DNA from: Ancylostoma caninum
Lineage: Eukaryota; Nematoda; Chromadorea; Rhabditida; Ancylostomatidae
Direction: 5' to 3'
Assembly: GCA_037903475.1 (NCBI GenBank)
Contig: JBAJFG010000611.1
Span: forward strand, 372,001 to 436,000
Length of the DNA stretch: 64,000 bases
Shown piece by piece: positions 32,362 through 43,014 of the stretch (the first letter of the stretch is position 1; each line of letters opens with the position of its first letter). Made by a program: the position numbers and the translations under genes. The notes under the pieces are model-generated. The model was not told the origin of the DNA, did not search any database, and worked only from the letters and a program-made list of their open reading frames with translations.

Positions 32362-32611
32362 TGGCGGACGCAGGGGGGGGGCGCGCGCCCCCCCCGAGAA
32401 TGGGTCGCCAAATTTTCGAAATTACTTTACAATACAAATAAAAATCTTGTGTTAGTTTATTTTTAACTGTTTATTTTTATTATTATTTTTAATATATTTT
32501 TTATTTATTGTTTATTATTATAATTAATATTATTATTAATTTTATTTTCCGTCTGGGTCCCCAAAACGGCGGAGACCCCACTTTTCTTCCCACGCCCCCC
32601 CCCCACTTTCA
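32359..32611. mobile_element. hAT-type MITE, copy 3, lacking its right terminus
   Basis: Starts CAGTGGCGGACGCAG directly after the (AT)n tract and follows copy 2 closely, including GAGAATGGGTCGCCAAATTT and GGTCCCCAAAACGGCGGAGA. It stops at CCCCACTTTC, before the terminal inverted repeat, so the right end and its target duplication are deleted. Confidence 0.85.
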
Positions 32612-33060
32612 GAAAGAGGCTATGTAAACAGGGATGCGTTTAATTGATTTAGGGGGAGAAGAATTCCCGGAACATCGGATCATGGCGGTCATTTGTTGTG
32701 CATGGAGAGTCAAGTGCCATCCAAGGTTAATGACTGGCAAACGAGGAGTAGAAGAATCATTAGGGCATCGAGTTCAAATAACACTGGTTAAGCGGTTAAC
32801 ATTGAACCGAGAGCCACAACGCCACAATTAGAGGTTTCTGGTTGAACATGGCTGGAAAATTATTTCCCGAAAATTCCTCTTCTGGAACTGTTACGCATTT
32901 CCAACTACGATGACACAACAATCGATGGTAAGATGGATACCACACTATTTGTGAAGCATCTGTAGCCAGTACTTGAATCACACACGTCTGAAACAGTATT
33001 CGTTTGTTCACTTATGCACATAGACTGAACAACAGTAAGTAGCGTTGGCAATGTTGAGAC

Positions 33061-33278
33061 CAGGGATGAGCGGAAGTACTGCATGAGACCGGAAATCGGA
33101 AGTCGGAAGTTGGGGGAAGTTCGAAATCTGGCGAAATTTGGAGCGATGAATGCAGCACGTCTGAGTTGGCGTGACCCAACGACTGCCAATCGCCCAGAAA
33201 TCTAGAAGTCAGAAGCTCGCATGAGGCAAGAGTTCAGGAACTTCCTACTTCCGGAAACCGAAATCCCGCTCATCCCTG
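33061..33278. mobile_element. Second hAT-type MITE family, 218 bp
   Basis: CAGGGATGAGCGG at 33061 and the inverse CCGCTCATCCCTG at 33278, with further CCGGAAATCGG/CCGGAAACCG pairing inside. The flanks GTTGAGAC (33053-33060) and GTTGAAAC (33279-33286) are an 8-bp duplication with one change. Distinct in sequence from the GTGGCGGACGCAG family. Confidence 0.8.
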
Positions 33279-33356
33279 GTTGAAACATAACAGAAAGATG
33301 AATAAAGTGGCACCGTTTCCTGCAGTTTCCCTAGTGATTTTTAGTTGTAGAAGACG

Positions 33357-36300
33357 ATGGAGCTTGCGAAAATCCAGGCAGACGAAGAATCATTCGACGA
33401 CCAGAGAGGGTTCTCTTTTATATCCTGTGGGTGGATAACAACTTCTCATTCTCTAAAATCAATGGTGCTCTCGAAAACACAAATTACCTGAGTCACCATT
33501 TGGTCGGACACATATTGGGAGAAACGAGGGCCGTCAGATAATGATACTCCACGTGAGAAAAAGCTGCCGTGCAGAACTCCAACCTGCAGCAGTGATTCTC
33601 CTCCGATTCGAAATAGTATCGGCGATGACAGAATAAGTTGCCTCGTCCATAGGAGCTCAGACCAAAAAAGGTCGGAAAGGATCTTACTATCCGCAATAAG
33701 GCAACAGCATACGTAGTTTGAAACATGAATCAATCAGGTAACCTGATATGGCCACAATATGTGGGAGTGTGTGAAAATATGTATTCGTAGACCCACGCAT
33801 GTGGAAGCCGCTCTCAATGAGGATGTGGTTTGATGCTGCAAAACACTCTAGATTTTGGTCGTTTCTCCAGTCTATGTTCAGTTAAAAACAGTGTTGCACC
33901 TTTTCTTCTTGCAGGTTTCGTCAGATCCTGGGTCCAAATCTAAGGTATAACGAGTCAATGTCGGGAACTAGAGTTGGTCTGCGTGTCCGTGTGTATTTGG
34001 ATGCTTCGAAGTTTTGTAAATCATTTGCGTTGAATAGTTCCGCGAAGTGATGAGGTGATGAGTGGTTGAGCCAGGAGGTTCAGGTCGTTTCACGAAACAT
34101 GAAGCAGTGAAATGAGGATGGGACGAGGTTCAATGCAAATGAGGGAAATGTATCAAGGAACCGCTTGCATTACGACCGGAAAGAAATGGTTTAGGTGTTG
34201 CTTAGGTACAAAAAAGAAATACAGAAGAAATGTTTTTTCTCTTCTTTTTGGAGTGGTTTCTCCATGCAACGGATTACAGTCAAATTATTGAGAAAAAAAT
34301 CCAGAATAAACCTATATATTCAAACAATCCCGCAGAATTAATATTGTAACTTCCCTGACTTTTTCTTCCATAGCTTCAGATAATTTTATTCCTTGCCTTC
34401 AGTGAGATTCGTGTGATTGCCATAATTTCACCCACAACTGCACTAGATATTTTGCTTGCGCGTCCCAAAGTGCAGATGCATGCACCAGAAACCATGTCAT
34501 GGATTTGTTCATTGTAAATATGTCATTTCATGCATAGTGATCTTCAAAGAAGCTAATACGAGGGCAACGCTTGAATTCACATCGCCTCAGCTATCAAGCT
34601 CCATCTGACATGTGTACTCAGCAATAGCTTTGATGAAAATGTTCTCATCGTTGAATAAAATGGAAGGAGTTCAGTAGAATCGGAGATGTGACGGATAATT
34701 GATATGATGAGAGTCTTTTGAAAGTATGATTCCATTTAAGCCTCATCTCTTTTGTAGGGTAAAGAAGGATAAATGTGAAGATGAGCAATTTACCCTGATC
34801 TTTTACAAACGCAGTTCCCTCCTGAAATAAGAGCAAACTCTGTGCAAATCGTACACCCCAATGAATTGGGCCAGTTTCCTGGTAAATTCAGGCTAAATCC
34901 TGGATAAATCGTGCTTTTTTCAGAAACATCACGGATCTCGCCTGAATTTGCGAAATATTTTTCTTAAATTTGGTCGACCACCGGTTTCCTCATAAAATTA
35001 CTCTTTTTCCGAATTAATTTCCAGGAGCATTGTTAGTAATAAATTACGTCGAAACTTCCTCTACCTTGTCAATGGTGCTTTATCTCACTTATATTCTTTA
35101 TAAACTCTCAAAGTTGATTTGTAAAGAGGGCTTTGTTAGAATATGTCATAGTTATGCTCAAACTCAAGGCCGTTCCAGCTTTTTCGCTTGAATTTTCTGT
35201 GAATTCTGCTAGTGTTCTTGCAGGATTTCTAGAATTTCTTCTAGTAATTTAGGCGAAGTTTTCTTGGAGCTCGGGTGGAGAACTGTGGTGAAGAACCACC
35301 AGGGCAGACAGTTGCTCAACACCAATCATTGCGTTGGATAATACCTTAAAGGCAGGGGTCCACCTCATCTTCGTAGTTCAGCTAACAGCAGATTCTGCAT
35401 CTACTCGACGCGATGGTTCCAACGGTATACATAAATTGTCTCAGAATGGTCTATAAACCCGTCTTCCAGGACGGGGTCTGTAACAGTTTGCCAACCCGAG
35501 TTGACATGTGAAGCCGTTGATCTTATCGATCGTGAACACGCCAAGACTCGTTGACCAACGCGGCAGCCGTGACAGGCAGCCAGCACAGCTTGGAGCGATC
35601 CGCCTCCGGGCTCCGAATTTTTACCCAGTTCATGCCTTTCAAAAATGGGTATTTCGTCGCTTCTGTGCCTGTTGATGTACATCCCAGGGATCAACATGAT
35701 GAGAAGGTCTAGGATTAATGGTAAATCCAACAGGCAGAACGAGGTAGCCCTCTGCCTTTAAGGAGCGTTAATATTATAGAAACAAATAGCTAACCGTAGT
35801 TCTTACTGAGATCAAAAGCGCAAAAGCTGCTCATACCGCGAGTAAAAGTAGAATAACGAGTTCCTGTAATACGAGCCGTTACGAGTTATCCGCGCATTTC
35901 TTCTGAGTATAGCACACATGTACTTGCATATCTCCTTCAAATTTTTCCTTTTCACTGCTTGTACCTGAAACTCAGAGCCAGGATTGTGATCCCTAAGAGG
36001 AGGAAAGACGCTTCGACTTGATATGGCACGGAGGCAGCAGATATGTAGAAGTATGTAACAGTAAACTAGTTAGGTGACTGTGAAAGTGGTTAATTAGAGC
36101 ACATTGACGATTGAAAGCGAGCTTTTCCAAAAACGCTGGAATATGAGCGTTCGTGATTGAGCATGCAATTTACACACAAGAAATGCCATATTTTTGCTGG
36201 GCTTATAGACTTTCGATCGCATTTATCAACCTGTCTAATCTCGTGTCTTTGAAAAAATTAAAATATCGGAATATTTTGCCGTCGTGCAGGCTTCCAGGAT

Positions 36301-38233
36301 CTGTAGGACATCTGCTAATTGAGGAAGATCATGTAGCAGCCTTATTCGATGCACTCGTAGTTCGATGGCCTACAATCGAAAAATCGAATTGGGCACCACG
36401 TACATCTACAACACATGTCTTTGCTTCAGTCAATACTGCACTTTTCTTTGTTCTTTATTTGTTTATTTATTTATTTGTTTTGATTTCCTTCAATATGCTC
36501 TGCTTCATCCTAATCCTGTACCTTGTATTTCCCTAGCTTTTTTCGTAAAGCTTTTTCACTGGATGTGTATTGCCTCTGTTACGCCTTCGATGTCACGCTA
36601 TTGAACGTCCATTTACATATCTTTTTCACATGACAAATATTGAGATTTCGTTATTATATCTGTGCCACAATGCTCATTCAAAGAATTTTTGTTTGACTTT
36701 TATTTCGTTTTTTTTTCCTTCATGCTTAGCTGTGTTTTCATGAAGGCGGTGTGAGATGCGGAACTCGAATATCTGTAGTCCATTTTAGACGGTAGGCGAG
36801 ATTCTGTGTTGTTGGCCTGCATTTCTCTATCCCTCTCCAAGTGCTGTACACTTTCCCGCGTTCTTTTTCTCTCTGCTGTCTCACTAGCTATGGTTCTCGG
36901 TGAAACGCACCATATCACTTAGAATTTCAATAGGATAGATCTTTCGATTCTTGAACCTCGCAAGTCTAATAATATCTACGTTTTTTTATATTCTACTGCT
37001 CTTTCTTCGTTGCTTTTTTTATTCCTTGCTGTAGTTTTTATTCCCTTAGAGAAAAATCAACAATTATGCTATGACTTTTGGCAAACTTTTCAGTTTTAAT
37101 GGAAATGGAAAATTCAGATGTAGGATTCTTGGATTTATCTGGGTTAAAACGGCCAGGTAATGACCGTAATCACACTCACCTACTTAGTGAACATTCTACA
37201 TAGTGAAATTCAGACCTCGTAGCTTTTCATTCCAGCCTGGACTTGCTTCAGGCCAAGCTGAGGTGTGAAAAATTACTTGGACATCATATCTTATAGTTCA
37301 TCCGGATTCCGCCGAAAGAGAAGTTGGCGAGCTTCACACAGGAGCAGGTTTTTTAATCTCATTTTGCTGAATTATATAATTTTGTTAATACAGAGGGAGG
37401 GTGGCATGAGTTATTCCACATCGTTTGTCGGCTTATTTCTCTGTGGTAGTGGGATATTTGTCGTCATACCAGGTCTCATTTTATGGAGCTGAATTCACTC
37501 TATTGAATCTATTGAAATGCCTTTGGAACTTGTGAAACAACGAAAAAAAATTCTTCATCGGAAACTTACAAAAACTTACATTCCGGAGCAAAACAGCTAC
37601 AAAAACCGTTTTTAACACGTTTTCAAGTGTGATAAAAAATGATCTCGTTTTCTAACGAATGATCTCGTCTTCTAACGACGATTACGAGATTTTTATGCGA
37701 AACCCACTGAAAATCGATGTTTATAGGAGCACAGAACGAGGCTGTTCCAAAGGTTGCATGGATGAGAGAAGCTAGCTTTAGGTTTCTAGGGGCACAGTTG
37801 TCCTATATCTGGGCCTATTGAAGGAAGTGCATAGCCATTTTGTAGCGTGTATTTGTATAGTATAGTGTCCAGATTGTATTCAGTCTCTGGCTGCTGTAGG
37901 AAAGATTTTCGAGAGCAAATGTGATAGAAATTGGGCATCTCTTGTACTACAAAGTAGCCAGCGTTTTTTTCGCCTGTTGCATTCCTGAAAATCCGCTTTC
38001 ATGAGCAACTTTATCGACTATTGGAAAGAGCATTTCTGGGCTTTGAGAATCATCTGAATTTCTTCTAGACTGTGTATAGTGGCGTGTTTGGCCACAACAA
38101 CCCCCATTTTCCAAAAATGTGTTTCGAAGCCAACATTTTCCTTTCCGATGATAGGAGAGCGGAACAAAGTATGGGTTTCTTTTGCCTTTCAGCTTTTGGA
38201 CCACCTATCAAGCTTCGCATTGGTTCTGACTAG
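33357..38233 (+). CDS. Candidate nine-exon gene of unknown function
   Basis: Not recognised. A probable trans-splice acceptor TTAGTTGTAG ends at 33350, six bases before ATG 33357. Exons joining in phase: 33357-33409, 33915-33944, 34403-34513, 36290-36399, 37094-37156, 37223-37262, 37297-37347, 37396-37472, 38193-38233, giving 191 residues and a TAG followed 30 bases later by AATAAA (38263-38268). The first four exons are best supported: MELAKIQADEESFDDQRGF, RQILGPNLSEIRVIAIISPT, ALDILLARPK, GHLLIEEDHVAALFDALVV. A hydrophobic stretch SFVGLFLCGSGIFVVI near the C-terminus could be a membrane segment. Exons 5-8 have rival readings: exon 7 also reads FIRIPPKEKLASFTQEQ in another phase, with exon 6 starting at 37236. 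Introns hold a TIR element and an A-rich LINE tail. Confidence 0.42.
35344..35763. mobile_element. Complete CCTTAAAGGCAG-family TIR element, 420 bp
   Basis: CCTTAAAGGCAGGGGTCCAC at the left is answered at 35763 by the inverse of CCTTAAAGGCAGAGGGCTAC; both arms continue to CCTC. Interior pieces match the partial copy at 1-160. No clear transposase; the 109-codon minus frame inside is not recognised. It sits in an intron of the candidate gene at 33.4-38.2 kb. Confidence 0.75.
36446..36481 (-). repeat. Antisense A-rich LINE tail
   Basis: On the minus strand this reads AAACAAATAAATAAATAAAC, like the tail of the CR1-like LINE at 6957-6977. Similar antisense tails are at 7562-7577, 50042-50072, 52498-52527 and 56127-56147. 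Upstream element sequence is not recognisable, so these are short, 5'-truncated or decayed copies. Confidence 0.45.
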
Positions 38234-38262
38234 TTGTCTCACCTGGCTAAGAAGAAATAGAA

Positions 38263-38268
38263 AATAAA
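38263..38268 (+). terminator. AATAAA poly(A) signal of the candidate gene at 33.4-38.2 kb
   Basis: A canonical hexamer 30 bases after the proposed TAG at 38231-38233. In AT-rich DNA it could occur by chance, but the spacing is as expected. Confidence 0.4.
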
Positions 38269-40532
38269 ACAGTATACCTAATTTTCATTTCATTCTTACC
38301 ACTGTACCGCAACTATATACGGAATATAACCTTTCCCGGAACTCATCAACTCATCAGCAGAGAGGGCAAACCAAAAACTAAGTCTTCGAAAAAATTCACT
38401 AGTTTTTTTCCCGATGGAATAGCAGTCGCTATCATACCCTACCCACTCAGCTGGCTTAGGAACAGACGAACGTATTAGAAATCCACTAAGTCCTCACTTT
38501 ACAAAGGCAATTCACGAAGCTCGGACACTTAGACGCTATTTCTTTCTCAAATTATGAGGAAAGTGTAATAACTGCGAGTCATAAGACTTCAGTTCTACCT
38601 CTTCATTTCTAATTTTCCAGTTCCACTTGTTGCTCTTCTCCTTTCTTCCCCGCACGAGCCAAGTTTTCAGCATGAGATTTGACAGCACACCCTGCTACCC
38701 CATTCTTTCTCCCTTTGACTTAGTATATAAATGCTTAAATGACGTTCTACTGCAGACGACAGACTAGACAAATGAATCTCTCTGAAAACCAGTGGTGGTT
38801 AGAGGTACTGATCATAGATATCATATCAACTTTGCATGGTGCTATCGATTCTTTTGGCCTTATGAAATTTTTTTCTTCCTAAATTCACCGCATTCGTACT
38901 AAAATATTGTGCTACGGGATTTTCAAATGTGTTAGTCGTAAATGTAATTTATTAACCCGGAAAGTTTCCCAAAAACCAAACGTGGCTAAGGGGCTGGAAC
39001 CTGGGTCAACGTTATGCCTGCACCATTTGGCCAGAACTTAGTGGCCAAGTGAGTGAGCTAAACTTGGCCGCTACTTTATATGAGGCCATGCATGATCAAT
39101 TTGTAAATTCCAATGTTAATTTCCGGCTTCACCCTTCAGAGCTGCTTAATATCTGGAGGTAACTTTCATGACTTTGCGCTAAGAGCGCAGTCTGAACTAG
39201 ATAACGCGCTTAGTACAAAGCATCGCAGCATCTCCTCCCAGTTACTGTCATCCTCCCCTCGGCTGCTGCTCACGCTTTCGTACTTTCAGCAGCAGTTGCT
39301 GATGCATGACAGCAGGGGAAGGACGGCAGCAACTAGCAGGAGATGTTGCTTGTTTTTGTACTCGACGCATTATGCTGTTCGAGCTGCTAGCAGTTATCAG
39401 AGAAATTGCTTTTTTGTTCAATTTCAAGTAGCAGGTCTAATGCTTTCCACTAAACCAGAGGGTGTTACGGTACTACTTGTCAGGAACATTCGATTTTTCC
39501 ATTTATTCGAAATCGAATATTTTTGCATTCGAATATCGAATACTTTGAATAAATGTGAAAACTGAATGTTCCAACATTGGAGGCCAATACAGTACTGTAC
39601 GGAGGAGAAGAGGGGCTTCAGAGCTTTTTTAGTCTTGAATTCCTGGGTGTTTAAATTGCATCCTGAATTACTAATTGAAGTAACAAGGTTATTCGATTTT
39701 TATTCGGTCCAATGTATACTACCTAATGCACCTAAATCCTCAGGAATCTACTTTCCACCGATATTGCCCTCACGACGGTTTTTTGACGTCCAGAATCGAA
39801 TTTGGCATCCGTATTGCATCACAACACCATTCCTGTTCAGTTACCAATTGTACAATATATTGTAGCAAAACAGTTGCTTGTCTACCAAGAATTTCAATTC
39901 TTGCGAGGGAAAGGAAATAATGTGCAAAATCATACTGCTGGTCATTTCCACCATGCCAAATGTTCCTTCCACGAAGTTTGCCAACCTTGAGAAAGTACAG
40001 TATCTACGGTAACAATAATGAAGAAACAATGTTAACGAATAAATCAATTTTCCAGTACCGATCGGGTTTAGAAGGCTTTTTTGGCGTGTTCAGCACTCGA
40101 TGATGTCGTCTTTTTGCACCTCCTTTCTCGCGCAATCACTTATTTAGATTGCTTTGCATCTTTTTTTTTTCAAAGAAAATCGTAAGTAGTCGCTAGAGGA
40201 AGTGCAGCAACAAACAGACAAGCAACTGAGAAAAAAGAAGTCTCAAAAATACTCAAAATAGAAAATGCTGTCAAATTCAAAGTTCGCAAAACTCAGTAAG
40301 CGAATCAGCGGTGAAGCTAAGAAAAAGTACGAAGAAAATGCCACTCAACCTACCGAAAAAAAGTGTTTTGAATGATAAACAGGGAGGAGCTAATGGATTC
40401 TGAAACAGCTGATATTTGACAGAGTTTGTGCTCCAAGAACTCAAGAAGTTCGAACGCGACAACTCGTACCAGCGGGCTGAATTGAAATGTTCAAATGGAG
40501 TTGTAACTGTGATATCTTAGAGAAGAGTGTGA
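38269..40532. other. Stretch without supported genes
   Basis: Contains open + frames of 150 codons (39113-39565) and 99 codons (39566-39865). Neither resembles a known protein. The first includes a partly palindromic CAGCAGTTGCTG region at 39291-39302, and an AT-rich ATTCGAAATCGAATATT palindrome lies at 39507-39523. I do not call these as genes. Confidence 0.4.
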
Positions 40533-40650
40533 AGCGTTATACATGGATGAGGCGGTGCTGCCGAGAACTGCGATTAGCCGGTTGCAAGCGTTGGCCAATC
40601 GCACCCCTCGGGCGCTCCGCCCTCTTCAGGTAAAACGCCCCACACTCCTC
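40533..40650. repeat. GGCCAATC-type dispersed repeat, copy 3
   Basis: TATACATGGATGAGGCGGTG leads into GCGATTAGCCGG and GTTGGCCAATCGC, followed by GGGCGCTCCGCCCTCTTCAG. Followed 100 bases later (about 40750) by an isolated end of the TAAAGGCAGC family. Confidence 0.5.
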
Positions 40651-41873
40651 GGAGAATGTGAGGTTTGGCATAGCACTATCGTCGCAGAATTGTCGGGATT
40701 GTGCCTCGGATGCGAGACCGTTTGAGATTTCAGACATTAAGATTGTCGTGGGTGCTGCCTTCAAATTGCCCCTGCCGGTGACATGTTTTGAGCCATTTCT
40801 GGGAAAAATTGAATTTTTCCTGTTAGTTTCCAGTCGGATACAGTTCTTATATGGGTATTTGGAGTCAGGAGCTTGAGAACCTCTGAATAGTCGTTCCAGA
40901 GTCTATTTTGTCTATTTCTGGTGATTCTGGCGGTCCCCGACCGATTTTCGGGCAAGAGCTGCGAGCGATATTGTACCTATCATAATGGGTGGTTGAATGT
41001 TTTTCTTCTTTATTTGCTGTTGAAGGAGTCGCAAGTACTTTCTCGACCTAATAAATAGATGAATAAATAATTTCCAGCGATATATAGTGCTTCTAACTCC
41101 CTGCGTAGGAGTAGAGATTCCATGGATCCTTTAGCATTGCTCGTTTTGTTAACATCACCACATGTGCAATTAATTGTCAAATAAAATTCCCCACAAACAT
41201 GCCTAAACCAATAAAATAAATCACCACGGGGATAGATTTCGTCTCATAAAATCAAATTCGACGAGGTTTGTGGATGCCTCGTGCTTATAGCAAAAGCATT
41301 AAACACATGAGCTAGCGTTATGTGGGCTACATTATTCTTGCCATCGACGCAGTCAGGGTAAACCATTTTGTTAAGGATTCCTCCTAAGGATATTGTTCGC
41401 GTCTAATTCAAGGCACAATTCTAATTGAACCTTGACAAAGAATCCACGAGGAACCGCCAAATTTACCTCTGAATAGACGAAAATATTTCGCAGACATAGG
41501 CAATATTGTTCTTCCAATAAACGGCATTGAAAGCGTTATCTTTTGCGATATATTATCTACTATTAATTCCAGCAAGAAGAATTGTTAGGTTTTTATTGTG
41601 TTCAAACCACAGATGGGGTTGCTAACGACTTTATTGGCTGACGTTCACACGGAATTGCCTCCTTCACCACCCTGGAAGTGTCGGCATTTCACAAGTGTTC
41701 CATCTGATGTTTTCATTAGCAAAATTCCAAATCAAACTTTAATGGCACAAGTTCACCTCTTGATTCCGTGCTTATAAGAAACCATGACGTCTAGGTTCGG
41801 CGCGTGTTATTTTGTCCAGAGATCCTGGAAATACTGGAATAGAATGATTTTTGTTTGAAGAAATTTCTTGATA
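40651..41873. other. Stretch without supported genes
   Basis: AT-rich. An A-rich run TAATAAATAGATGAATAAAT at 41049-41068 may be another decayed retroelement tail on the + strand. Nothing else recognised. Confidence 0.4.
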
Positions 41874-41875
41874 TA

Positions 41876-42651
41876 CTCAGGTGGAAAATTCCAGTAGATT
41901 TCGCTTATTTTACGTGTTCCGGAAATTTATTCCCGAAACAAATACACGTAAAATAAGCGAAGTCTACTGAAATTTCGCGGTTTTTCTCGATTCCAGTAGA
42001 TTCCACTGGAATTTACACGTAAAATAAGCGAAATCTACTGGAAATTGTTCTCCTTGTAAATTCCAGTAGATTTCGTTTTTTTTTTTTTGTTTTTTTTTCT
42101 GGTAAATTCGTTTTTCACTAATTATTGCCGTTGCTTTCCCAGCTACAGATATGGGTCATGCCCCAAAAAATTTCAAAAAATCCACTCATCATAACTACCA
42201 AAAAGTTTTGTAAATTTATATGATGCATATAAATATGCCATGCCAACATGAGAGATATTCACCAGTGGAATCTACAGAGCACATCAACTGGATGTACTGC
42301 AGACGTAACCTTTTTTAGGAGTCGTACTCAAGGGTGGTCGTTGGAACCACCTGCAACTGGAAATGTTCTCGGGAATGCAGCATTTCTGCTCTGGACCCAC
42401 GGCGGAGCAGCGTTGCGTGCCCGCTGACCCCGCGTGGAACCTGTCGCATCAGCTGATGTCGCAACAATTTTCGCGGATTTTGCAGCAGAGCGCTTATTTT
42501 TCAGGCGGAATTCGGGTAAATTTCAGTGGACTTCACTTACTTTCCGGAGATTTACGTGTAAATTTCGGACGAAATCGGGAAATATTCTGGCGAAAAATAA
42601 GCGAAATCTGCTTGAAATCACACGTAATCTACTGGAATTTTTTCACCTGAG
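41876..42651. mobile_element. TA-flanked 776-bp element with nested subterminal inverted repeats
   Basis: Ends CTCAGGTGGAAAATTCCAG and its inverse CTGGAATTTTTTCACCTGAG, each bordered by TA (41874-41875, 42652-42653). Inside, a unit reading TTCCAGTAGATTTCGCTTAT plus TTTACGTG recurs at least five times in alternating orientation, mostly in the left 200 bases and once at the right end. Non-autonomous; Tc1/mariner-like by its TA target. Confidence 0.8.
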
Positions 42652-43014
42652 TATGAAACGAGTCAATCAATGTTTGGAGAAGATCTTGCTGCTGCTTTTT
42701 TCTATGATGTTATTGCACTCAAAACAACCGCAGCGACAATCAGGGCCCAAATTAGCTTAATCACGATGCTTGAAGAATAAAACAAAAAAGAAAGATGTTT
42801 GATGCCTTAGTTCCTTCGTACTGCAATGTACGCATAAGTTGCGTATCCACACGCAACATATACTTTACACAGTTTCACAAGTCGTTATGACGAATTCGTA
42901 TTTTATTGTATATATTGTGTCTTGTAAATACTTTTGTATATTTTGTATATACTGTTTATCCAGTAGAACTTTATCGATGAATGTGTATGTCCATTTTTTC
43001 ACTGCAAAATATAT

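Noticed and set aside
32237..32455. Frames with Ile-Tyr repeats on both strands
   Set aside because: Artefact of the (AT)25 microsatellite.
39113..39865. Two adjacent + frames of 150 and 99 codons
   Set aside because: Contain palindromic and AT-rich repeats and no protein pattern; probably chance or repeat-derived.
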